DNA of 64,000 nucleotides from positions 62,001 to 126,000 of the forward strand of contig JAJUJI010000003.1 of the NCBI GenBank assembly GCA_029265405.1, read 5' to 3'. The number at the start of each line of letters is the position of its first letter. Position 1 is the first letter of the stretch. Positions 41,001 through 49,600 of the stretch are shown here, piece by piece. The stretch comes from Clostridiales bacterium (GTDB lineage Bacteria > Bacillota > Clostridia > Oscillospirales > Oscillospiraceae). The position numbers and the translations under genes are program-made. The notes beneath the pieces were generated by a model. It was given only the letters and a program-made list of their open reading frames with translations. It was not told the origin of the DNA and did no database searches.

Positions 41001-44000
41001 ACCGCGTTTCCGAAATCGTCTCCGTGAACCCAGACAAGGTGCTCGTAGTCTTGAGCAAACAGCTCGACCCAGCAGTTGGTTTCCCACATGTTGCCGTAAG
41101 CGTCGTGCAGCTCCGCGCCCATGTTCAGACTGAAGCTGTCGCGCGCCTCGTCCCTGAGCCGGAGCTCCCACACCTTGGAATCCCTGTCGTAGAGCTTCTT
41201 TACCTCAAAACGGCTCCCGAAATTGTGCAGCACGTAGTCCCCCGCCCAATTCTCGGGGTTTACCGCGTCGTTGTAGATAAAATATATGGTCTTTTCCGTG
41301 CCCGGCGTATAGAGGAAATAGTTGGTCCAGTTTTCTTCCGCCGGCCCGTATTTATAATAGGCGGTACCGCTCTGGGCGAAGCCTTCGGCGGGTTCGTAGG
41401 CCTCCGTTTCAGGGTTGTAAACCAGAATGCCCGAGCCGTCCAGCGCCGCGCCGGGCTCGACCTCGACGGCGCAAACAGGCGAGTCGTAAAAACCGACCTC
41501 AGGCAGCTCTACGGAGATGTCCATCGCATATGACTTGCCCTCTCCCGCGTCGCAGCTCAGCCTGTACTTCTTCCACCCGTCGAGCGAGAGCTCGGAGTAA
41601 TAGTCGTATACATAATTATCTAATATCAGATTTTTAACGTAGCTTTGGTCCGGCGCGCCGTTTTCCAGCGCCTCAAGGGCCAGCTCGGAGGCCGGCGCCG
41701 GCGTCAGCTCCCAGCTCTGGCTCTGCTCGTCGAAGCACATGCGGTAGAAGGCAAGCCAGTAGGAGCAGCGCTGGAGCACCAGCGAGTTGACAAGGTCTCC
41801 ATCGCCAGGCTCGTAAACGCCGCTGCCGTCCCAGTTCAGCCATTTAGCGGCAAGCCCCTCGTAGTAGACGTTTCTATCAAAGCTTCCGTTGTTCTCAACG
41901 CTTCCCGTCAGCCACACCTGGCCGCCGTTGTAGCCGCTCATCCTACCGTTGTTTACGGCCTCGCCGGCTATTACCCTCGCCCCGTCGACGGCCTCCAGAT
42001 TGCAGCCGGAATCCGTTATGAGAGCGGAGGCGCTGACGACCGCGCCGTTGTAGGCCTTGGCGTACATGCCGCATTCCAATGTCCCGTTGACCGTGAGGCG
42101 CCTGCCGTCGCCGACCTGGATTGAAAACGGCGCGTACAGATCCGCGTCTATCGTCAGATCGCCTGCCGGCGGCTCCGAATTTTCATTCAGATACCAGTCG
42201 AACATTAGCGACAGCTTGCCGTTTTGATACAGCTCGGGCCTGGCCAGCAGGTCCGCGAAAGCGTTGCTGTCGCCGGCGCCCACATAATAATCGCCGACGC
42301 CCTCCAGCCCGGCAAGCCTGTATGAGCCGTCCTCGACCATATAATACATGCGGTGTATTCCGCTCCCGGCCAGCGCCGCGCCGGCGTCCTTGAGCTTCAG
42401 CGCGCCGTATACGCTCAACGCGCCCTGTACGTTCAGGCTGCCGCTTACGGTCAGCGCTGCGTTTATGTCCGCATAGCCCGGAACCGTTACTGAGCCGTCT
42501 ATCTCCATATCGCGGTTGAATTGGTATCTGTACCACTCCATATCAAGGGATTTCATATCCGCAAAGGCGAAGCCGCAGCCTGGCGAGGAAACGTTTTCGG
42601 GCGTGATCCCTATTATGGCGCCCTGGGCGCTGACCGAGCCGGTTTCTCCAAGCGTAAGGAAGCCGCCTTCCACATCTATCCTGCTTTTCCAGACCCAGCC
42701 GTCGTCTTCAAACACCACCAGCCAGGATGAGGGCTCCACGCCCATCTCGGCGGCCAGCTTGGCGTCCTGGCCGACAAAAACCACGTTATTTTCGCCGACG
42801 GTGTAGTTTGCGGCCTCATCCGCGCTTATAACGATGACATGCTTCCAGGAGCAGGGCGCGGCGGCCTTCAGCTCGCCCTCGACCGTCAAGGACGCGCCTC
42901 CGGACACAAGTACATAGCCCGGCGCCCAGGCTTCGTAATAATAGTCGCGACCGTACTCGGTCTGGTCGCCGACGTTTGTCCAGCCCGTGACCGCAAGCCT
43001 TGCCGCGCGAACGGTAAAACCGCTTTCTATTGCGGCCTCGGCGCCGCCAACAACCAGCAGGTTGGAAACGAGCAGCTCACCGGCCCCGAAGGCCTGACTG
43101 TTCAGACTGAGTTCGGTGCCGCCGCCGCAGATGAAATAGCTGACCGTTTCCAGTTCCGAGGCCGCTTCAATAAGCTGCGGTCCGGCGTTGTAGCCGGCGC
43201 TGCGGGGCGCGAAATAAAGCTCGCGGTAGGAGAGGTTTCTTATGCCGTCGTCCGCATCGTCGCTGTAGCCGCCTATAACACCTCCGAAGGCTTCCTCCCA
43301 GTAGCCTTCCTTTTCAAAGCACAGTCCCTCCATATTGTCCTGGCCGTCCAGGCTCCAATCCGAGCGGACCGTCAGCACGCTGCCCTCGGCTATTCTCAGC
43401 GCCCCGTACCCGCCGCTTTCGCCGTCATACATGAGGGTTATAAGCACGCTTTCCGGCACCGTCGCATCGGCCTCAAAGGTCAGCTCCGCGCCTGGGCGGA
43501 TAAAAACCTTCTTGCAGCGGACATTCTCATCCAGCGCAGGCTCACCGGGCAGCCCGGCAATGCCGAAGCTTCCGGCCACATAAATTTCAGCAAACATGAG
43601 CTCGGCGTCTGTCACGGCTGAATTGAAGTCCTCGGCGCTGGAAACGGAAGCGACGGCTCGCCCCGCCCTGAAGTCCACGTTTTCAAGCGTCACGTTCGCC
43701 AGCGGATCCCGCGAACCGTCCCTTACCGGGCTCCCGTTTTCGTATATGTATTCGCTGCGGCACTTCACCCAGCCGCCGCCGGGCTCCGAGACTATGCGGC
43801 CGCCGGCGGCCCCGTCTTTGTTGAAAACGGCTCCGTCAAGTATCAGCCCGCCATGGTCCACGCCCTCCTGACCGCTTTTGCTAAGCTCGATAACGCCTGA
43901 GGGGTAAAGGCTCGCTTCCCCGCCAAGGATCAATCGGCAGCCCGGCATGACGCGCACCGTGCCGGAAACGCTCAGGGCGGCCTTCTCGTATATGCAGGTG

Positions 44001-45019
44001 TCCTGCATGCAGTACAGATCGGCCCCGGCCTGCACTTCTATGGAGCCGCCGCCTATATTGGAGGCGGCATCGCCCGGCCCGGCCAGCTCGGTGCGGCCGC
44101 TTTCCACGGTCAGAGTCACACCTTCCTCGTAAATGGCCAAGCCGCCGAGAAAACAGAGATTCTTATTTGCCGTCAGCGATTCGGTAAGCTCGACGGCGCG
44201 CGTCACGGTCACGCTTTGGACGCCCCCGTCCTCAAGAGCCTCCTTCAGCTCGGCGAAGTTGAGAACCCTGCGGTCGGTTTCGAAATGCTTCATGCTTACA
44301 AGCCATCTAAGAATATCCGCCCCAGAAACGAGGCTGTCCGGATTGAAGGCGCCGTAGTCGGCCGACAGTATTCCCAGCTCGTAAAGAGTGAGCACGGGAA
44401 CGGAGTACCAGGTTCCCGAGCCCGGCACATCCAAAAGCTCGAAGCTTCCGTCATAGGACGTGTCCGTCCTTCCCAGCATTCTGAAGATCAGCACGCCCGC
44501 CGCCGCCTTGGAAAGCGTGTCGTCAGGATTGAAGTTTCCGTCCGCGTCGCCCTTAAAAAAGCCCATGTCGGCGCACCATAGTATGGCCTTATAGGTTGCG
44601 GTCCCCAGCGCCGCCTCTGACACGTCGGCAAAGGCTGACTGCGCCTCGTAGCCGGATAAAGGCGTCGAGTCCCGGTAAAGGCAGCCGGCCATAAGCTCCG
44701 CCATCTGCGCGCGGGTCACCGCTGCGGTTTCCTCGTTCACAGCGCTGTAGTCCACTATGCCCAGAGCGGCCGCCTCTCCGTACAGCGCGGAGCCGTCCAT
44801 GAGCTCTATTTGCCCTACGTCTTCCGCGACGTCATATATATCGCCGCCGCCCTCCCTTAAGCCCGCCTCGCTGCCGAAGCCTTCCTGCGGCGCGGCAGTA
44901 GCGCCGCCTTCCTCGCCCGGTTCCGCCGCGTCCTCCGCCGAAGCGTAAGGCGTCAGCCCGGAAAAGAGCGAAATGAGCATGCAGGCCGCCAGAAGCAGCG
45001 TCGCCGTTTTCTTTTTCAT
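38060..45019 (-). CDS. Giant SLH-domain surface protein (2319 residues)
   Basis: Signal peptide MKKKTATLLLAACMLISLFSG..., then a Glu/Ala/Gly linker. SLH repeats fill about residues 75-255 (ALYGEAAALGIVD, AFADVSEAALGTATYKAILWCADMGFFKGDADGNFNPDDTLSKAAAG, and LTLYELGILSADYGAFNPDS). Residues 255-1100 are rich in short beta-helix-like turns (repeats such as GASLTVEGELKAAA, NVQGALSVYGALKL), suggesting a long right-handed beta helix. A bacterial pre-peptidase C-terminal-like domain lies near residues 1560-1670. The rest is beta-rich and aromatic. No enzyme motif was seen. It follows the subtilase gene by 47 bases. Start ATG at 45019 has a GGAGGCG site. Confidence 0.9.
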   Translation of the reverse strand: MKKKTATLLLAACMLISLFSGLTPYASAEDAAEPGEEGGATAAPQEGFGSEAGLREGGGDIYDVAEDVGQIELMDGSALYGEAAALGIVDYSAVNEETAAVTRAQMAELMAGCLYRDSTPLSGYEAQSAFADVSEAALGTATYKAILWCADMGFFKGDADGNFNPDDTLSKAAAGVLIFRMLGRTDTSYDGSFELLDVPGSGTWYSVPVLTLYELGILSADYGAFNPDSLVSGADILRWLVSMKHFETDRRVLNFAELKEALEDGGVQSVTVTRAVELTESLTANKNLCFLGGLAIYEEGVTLTVESGRTELAGPGDAASNIGGGSIEVQAGADLYCMQDTCIYEKAALSVSGTVRVMPGCRLILGGEASLYPSGVIELSKSGQEGVDHGGLILDGAVFNKDGAAGGRIVSEPGGGWVKCRSEYIYENGSPVRDGSRDPLANVTLENVDFRAGRAVASVSSAEDFNSAVTDAELMFAEIYVAGSFGIAGLPGEPALDENVRCKKVFIRPGAELTFEADATVPESVLITLMYDGESGGYGALRIAEGSVLTVRSDWSLDGQDNMEGLCFEKEGYWEEAFGGVIGGYSDDADDGIRNLSYRELYFAPRSAGYNAGPQLIEAASELETVSYFICGGGTELSLNSQAFGAGELLVSNLLVVGGAEAAIESGFTVRAARLAVTGWTNVGDQTEYGRDYYYEAWAPGYVLVSGGASLTVEGELKAAAPCSWKHVIVISADEAANYTVGENNVVFVGQDAKLAAEMGVEPSSWLVVFEDDGWVWKSRIDVEGGFLTLGETGSVSAQGAIIGITPENVSSPGCGFAFADMKSLDMEWYRYQFNRDMEIDGSVTVPGYADINAALTVSGSLNVQGALSVYGALKLKDAGAALAGSGIHRMYYMVEDGSYRLAGLEGVGDYYVGAGDSNAFADLLARPELYQNGKLSLMFDWYLNENSEPPAGDLTIDADLYAPFSIQVGDGRRLTVNGTLECGMYAKAYNGAVVSASALITDSGCNLEAVDGARVIAGEAVNNGRMSGYNGGQVWLTGSVENNGSFDRNVYYEGLAAKWLNWDGSGVYEPGDGDLVNSLVLQRCSYWLAFYRMCFDEQSQSWELTPAPASELALEALENGAPDQSYVKNLILDNYVYDYYSELSLDGWKKYRLSCDAGEGKSYAMDISVELPEVGFYDSPVCAVEVEPGAALDGSGILVYNPETEAYEPAEGFAQSGTAYYKYGPAEENWTNYFLYTPGTEKTIYFIYNDAVNPENWAGDYVLHNFGSRFEVKKLYDRDSKVWELRLRDEARDSFSLNMGAELHDAYGNMWETNCWVELFAQDYEHLVWVHGDDFGNAVTEGTAVSGDGWYGAFYLYRQNEQGVWDYAPVPADSLVANGQPLASCSNVTLTEDQSRPGCYTLYFSDIGSYDFGCKSGGQACRYGVSISVTELPYLGPYSAPSADKSLYLNGVDYTSLGTVYMVPANGASLSRMSLAETELVVRGGGTEASSCFKWGDALSFGGFTVTAVDAEGDGNYDYFRVDISASPFSGAYSLELHVRDSNGNEFVAGNASFYSRAEQASSVENGGSLSEGADNASDIGQMAGQAVKYCDFLAQEEGWYAFSLTPEAASGDFGLYVFDKDWRLVALSRRYADSGAALRAAAYLEPGTYYAAVWNGTGGETSGAVMLAVVKSSRPAEPGPENARLVMDAEGVYSLRLSKGSSDAVEYNIYALIDGQWRGRGSRTLYYDAYLGRWNDEDCYLADILQDGETAAAFGVAAVNLDGIESGLYELYPDYPVARSDAEFAGAAEYSVKLSRLPDGQLIAEAAEDGRQVVFGRGEANRVFHYVVGPSNVYCDFESYFGAGNERAQLYGFSQNGLSQYGGGCWAYEISCQKLETSETGGRYIVGWSTAALDYDEGIAGEDYGRIEAADSSCWIVQDDADLSGTNEFRFNYGFSYWYTFNSLRFWLGTYSAERGYSYEEIKSGLSSPDVQLSYDGARWNFDLSGMEEGDAFRLIYDDANGKTASVAATVVHPDLAFFTTAEATKTSFLPDRVCSAQDSFYLVWTGEFAEGRGITGCEVAVYQAAAYDPDSGLTYYLRDEATGEFYAADNLEPDQGCFILGETLLEIDKTHYSENYIMFSNPEHNGDIMVSVSLTDAQNRIVQRRCLWVERAARLNPQGPGRLEGWVAESCPGSLFGVADSGNATQMSAVCTLNENRGLRFSGLYNGRDYYLYRYDGSAWVLVGGVSARCEGGPYIGQPSYGNGKMSVDYGLDASYAGCRLAAASYSGGRMLGVRLLTLDAGSVAGDRIELDLPEGEVYKVFLLSGDGRFDPVALD

Positions 45020-45066
45020 AAATGCGCCTCCATAATTTATTGACTGGAATATTCATCGCTTGCGCG

Positions 45067-46536
45067 TCAGGAAGGCGGATAGGCCGCGCTGGCCGCAAGC
45101 GGCTGAAAACCTGTTCCAAGGAAAAAAAGCCTTTCGGCTGCGCTCCCCCGCTCGTAGCGGCGGCAGAAGCTGCCGGGCAATGCAATAACTGATTCAAGCC
45201 GCCCGGCGGCGGAATAGCGCGCCGCGTATACCCTCAGCTCGGGCGAGAGCGCGGCGACGCTCAGCGTAGTCGCATTGTCGGCCGTCGTCATGTCCCAGAG
45301 AACCGGCAGGTCCGAAAGCAGCCAGTCCAGCCTGACAAAGCCGCAGCCGTAATAGTCGTCGCGCCCGCTGGCTCCTAAATCCATGCAGCGCGCGGTTAGC
45401 TGGGCCTCGAAGCCGGCGGGCGTCAGCCCCGGGTCGCGCTGGAGCATAACAGCGGCGGCGGCCGCAACCGCCGGAGAGGCGTAGGACGTACCCCTGGCGC
45501 CTATATAAGAGCCGCCGGAGACGTAAACCAGCGTGCCGGGAACCGCGCAATCCACCGACACGTTGTAGCAGGAGTAGGTCTGCCAGGAATAGTCGCAGCC
45601 GACGGCGCCCACGCCGACGACGCCGTCGCAGGCCGCGGGATACACCAGCTTGTTTCCAAGCTGCGTTATGTTGCCCGCCGCAGCTACAAGAATGACTCCT
45701 TTGCTCACAGCCTCGTCCAGCTTGGTTTGCAGCAGGTCCGATTTAACCGTGCCGCCGAGGCTCATGTTGACCACCTTGCAGCCGTATTGGTTTATCGCGG
45801 CGTCAAGCCCGGCGATTATGTCGCTGTAGTAGCACTCGCCGTCGCTGTACACGTTTATCGACACTATGCTCGCTCCGGGCGCTATCCCGTCGACGCCTAT
45901 GGCGTTGCCGTTTGCGCCGGCTATTATGTCCGCCACAAGCGTCCCGTGGTTGACGCCGCCCGTTTCCGGTTCAAAAAGCACAGTATTGCCGTTTACCGCG
46001 CAGCGTTCGACCTTAGCCGGGTCGAAGTCGCCGAAATCAAGGTCAAGGCCGTTGTCGATGATTGCGACGCGCACTCCGCTCCCGTCCAGGCCTAAGCTGG
46101 CCGCCGCCGAAGCGCGCATCTGCCCCCTTGCGCCGCCGGAGCCGTATATCTGAGCCAAGGCGGCCGAGCTGTATATGTCGTCGTCGGCCGCCGCCTCCGC
46201 GCGCCAGTCCGGCTCTATCAATTCGACATCTTCGGCCGTTACCAGGCCGTAAAGCAGCATTTCGGCGGGATCGTCGGTTTTGTATATCCCCTCGGCCACC
46301 CGCTCCAATGCTCCCTCGCGGCAGACTGGCTCGGCGTCCTCGTTCAGGCTGATAAGAAAGCCGCTGAACTCGGCCTCCCCGCTTTCCGGGACAGACTCGG
46401 ACAGCAATAAGGCGAGCCTTTCCTCCTCGCTCCCCGCCCCAATTGCCGGGGCCAGGGCCGAAAAAAGACTGGCGGCGCAGATCATCGTCAAGGATAATCT
46501 GCGCGCGAAAGTTTTGAATCTTTTCAGCTTATCCAT
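45067..46536 (-). CDS. Secreted subtilisin-like serine protease (S8 family)
   Basis: 489 residues. Signal region MDKLKRFKTFARRLSLTMICAASLFSALAPAIGA, then a propeptide to about residue 140. All catalytic parts are present: Asp161 in VAIIDNGLD, His197 in GVNHGTLVADIIAG, Asn289 in AAAGNI and Ser351 in RGTSYASPAVAA. A C-terminal stretch of about 100 residues forms a small beta domain of unknown role. No SLH or sortase signal, so it may be released or held by partners. Being upstream of the 2319-residue surface protein gene, it may process surface proteins of this block. The ATG at 46536 is chosen over 46557, which lacks a ribosome site. Confidence 0.92.
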   Translation of the reverse strand: MDKLKRFKTFARRLSLTMICAASLFSALAPAIGAGSEEERLALLLSESVPESGEAEFSGFLISLNEDAEPVCREGALERVAEGIYKTDDPAEMLLYGLVTAEDVELIEPDWRAEAAADDDIYSSAALAQIYGSGGARGQMRASAAASLGLDGSGVRVAIIDNGLDLDFGDFDPAKVERCAVNGNTVLFEPETGGVNHGTLVADIIAGANGNAIGVDGIAPGASIVSINVYSDGECYYSDIIAGLDAAINQYGCKVVNMSLGGTVKSDLLQTKLDEAVSKGVILVAAAGNITQLGNKLVYPAACDGVVGVGAVGCDYSWQTYSCYNVSVDCAVPGTLVYVSGGSYIGARGTSYASPAVAAAAAVMLQRDPGLTPAGFEAQLTARCMDLGASGRDDYYGCGFVRLDWLLSDLPVLWDMTTADNATTLSVAALSPELRVYAARYSAAGRLESVIALPGSFCRRYERGSAAERLFFLGTGFQPLAASAAYPPS

Positions 46537-46579
46537 ATGGCGTTCCAAATCTTGCATTAAAAATAACGGGCGCTTTCAT

Positions 46580-46614
46580 GCCCCCGCGCGGTCTTGAGCC
46601 GCGCGGGGGCTTTT
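46580..46614. terminator. Hairpin between the 3326-residue gene and the subtilase gene
   Basis: GCCCCCGCGCGG and CCGCGCGGGGGC form a perfect 12-base stem with a seven-base loop. TTTT follows on +, but transcription here is on -, where no T-run is seen. Confidence 0.5.
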
Positions 46615-46621
46615 AAAGCGG

Positions 46622-49600
46622 TTACTTATTCATATACCGGGTCAGCATCGCGGCCAGCTCCGCCCTTGTTAAGGCGCTTGCGGGCGCGAGAGCGCCGTCT
46701 CGGCCGCCTATCAGTTCCGTCCCGCAGGCCCACCTCATGGCGGCTGCGGCGTATGCGCTGACCGCCGAGGCGTCCTTGTAGGAGCCGATGTCGGTGTTCT
46801 CGCCGGCCGAAACATCCTTGCCCGCCGTCTTGGAATAGCGGTATAGGAAGGCGGCAAACTGCTCGCGCGTCACCGCGCCGGCGGGGTCAAACCTGCCGTC
46901 CGCCACGCCCACGGTTATGCCGTTTGCGTAGGCCCAGTTTACGGCCTCCTTGTACCAATCCTGCGCGAGGTCGCCGAAGCCGGCGTCGGGCGCGCCCTTG
47001 GGGCTGCCCGCCATGCGCCAGAGCACTGTCACGACCATGGCGCGCGAGGCCGTTCCGCCGGGATTGAACTTGCCCTCGGCGACGCCCGTCATGAGCCTCT
47101 CGTCGTACACATACTGCGCGTAGCACTCAAACCAGTCGCCGCTGCGGATATCGTCAAAGCTCTGGGATACTGGAACCGCCTTGTTCTTGAGCACAACAAA
47201 CCTCGAGAGCGAGTCTACGCTGAACACCGCGTTGCCGTCGGCGTCCACCGTGGCTTCTAACACCGTGTAGCCGCCGTCGTCCTTCATGTGCAGCACCGAA
47301 ACCTTCTGCCCGGCGTAGCTCTTGCCCACCGGCAGCCTTACCGTCAGCGTCCCGAAGCCGGAGCTCAGCTTTCCGCCGCCCGCGTAAACGGATATCTCGG
47401 CGGAGGCAAGCGCCGTGTTGCCCGAGAGGACTTTGAAGCCCTTGCCGGCATCGCGCGACTCTGCAACCTTCACCGTTATATCTCCGCCTGAGGAGGCGTC
47501 GGCCAGGCTGCCGAGGCCCTCGGAGGTGAAGCTGACGCTGCCCGCACCGGTAGAGACTGTAAGAGCGGCTTTGCCGGAGGAAACGGCCTTCGCGTCGGAC
47601 GCCGCTATCGTCGCGCCGTCGGACTTGGAGCTTATAACCACCCTGCCGGTTTTGGCCTTGAGCGCGCCGCTAATGCCGCTTGAGGAAACCTTGCCCGTTG
47701 ATGTTCCGATGGTATCGCTGTAGCTTGTCGACGAGCCGCCGGAGGAGCCGCCGGAGGAGCCGCCGGAGGATGTCTTGGTATAGGTCACGCTTCTTTCGGC
47801 GTCCGCCGCTCCCATGGTCACGGTAACCGTCTTTTCGGAGGCCTCGTAGCCGCCGACGCTGGGCGAGGCGACGACGCAGGTGGAGCCGTAGGTCACCGTT
47901 ATGGCTATTTTGCCGCCGCTTACCGTGGCCGTCTGATCCGCGCCGCCGTCTATGGAGTATGAAACCGCCGTTCCGTCGGCTACGGCCGAGCCGAAGCTAA
48001 TCGTAAGGACATAGCTGTTTGCCTCGAAGGTCCCCGCGGCTGTCAGGTCGGCCTGGGGCATGGTTTCGGGCGCATAGCCGCAGTCCCAGCTCCAGCCGCT
48101 GAAGGTGTGGCCCGTTTTTTCCGGCAGGTAGGGCTGGATCGCCGCGCCGGCATCGTATCTGACGAAGCTGTCGGCCTTGCCGTCTATGTAGTAGGTTATC
48201 ATGTAGGCGCCGGAGGAGTAAACGACGCTCTCCTCCGCGTCGCCGCCGATTATGCCGGCAACGACGGGCTTGCTCGCGGTAAAGCCCTCGATTTCCGGCG
48301 AAACCACGCTGTAGGACTCTCCGTAGGCGTAAGAGGCTGCCACCGGCGTGGCGGCCTGAGAGCCGTCGGCATATTTGTATGCTATCGTAAGCGTATAGGT
48401 GTTGGGAGAGTATGTCACGGTTACGGCCCTGTCGGAGGCGCCCATGGTGCCCTCGACTAGCGCCTTGTCGGGCGTGTGGCCGGCAAGGCTTGGCGAAGCC
48501 ACGGAGTAGGACTCGCCATAGGTCCTGTTAAGCGTTGCCGTGGCCGAGGCCGCAGTCCCGTTTTCAAACACATAGTAGACGCTGAGCTTATAGACGTTTG
48601 CCGCATATGTCACGCTTACGGTCCTGCCCTGGGCGTCCATGACGCCGTATACCGAGCTTGCGCTCGCCGTGTAGCCTTCAACCGAAGGCATGGAAACGCT
48701 GTAGGCGGCTCCGTACGGAACGCTGACCGTTATTTTTCCGCCGGATACGGTAGTAGTCTCCGCCCTGCCGTCTGCGGTATATGCAACCGTCCTGCCCTCT
48801 GCGGCATAGCCGCAGTCTATTGTCAGGTCATATTCTGGCGTCGTCTGCACAGAGTAGAGCTTTATCGTGCCGGCGTCGAGAAGCTGCATTCCGTAGGGCT
48901 GCCAGCCGCTGTAGGAGTAGCGCCCGCCGTATGGCGTGCCGGGGTTGTAAGCGCCCATATCGTCAAAGCCGAAATCTGAATACTGCGTATAGTAGTCTTC
49001 ATTGACCAGGTTGCCGTCGCCGTCGATTATTATGTAATCGTAGCGGTACCGGCCGCTTGTGAACTTGCCGCTGACCGTGATATCACAGGCGGGCATCTCG
49101 ACCGGCAGGCCCTCCCAGCCGGACCAGAAGTAGCCGGAGGTGTCGGAATCAAGGCGGTAGGCCTGCGGCGCCCTTATCGCTTCACCGTAAGCGTAGGTTT
49201 GCTTATAGAGCGTCGCGCCCTCGGCCTCGACGGTTTCAGTGGGTATGTCAAAGGTGTCCAGAGAGTAGAGCGAGGGGTCGAGGGCTGAGCCGCCGCCGTC
49301 GGTTATCGTGTAGGTCACCGTGTATTCCTCGGGCCGGTAGGTCAGACTCAGCCTCTTGTCGGACGCGGCGTTATAGGTCAGGTTCACGAGCACCAGGCCG
49401 GGCGAGCCGCTTCCCGTGTTCGTCATGGCGAAAACGCCGTCGGCCCATGAGGCGCTGTAGACGCCCGGCGCGTACTCCACGCCGTCGAGCAGCAGCGCGT
49501 AGCCGCTTATTGCCGGCAGCGCGAGAGTCGTTGAAGCTCCGTAGGCTACGGTTTCGGTCTGGAAGTCGGTCTGCGCGTTGGGCATTGTAAATTCTATTGT

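Noticed and set aside
47734-47769. Short regular repeats as a possible CRISPR
   Set aside because: Repeats are contiguous without spacers and encode a Gly-Ser linker.
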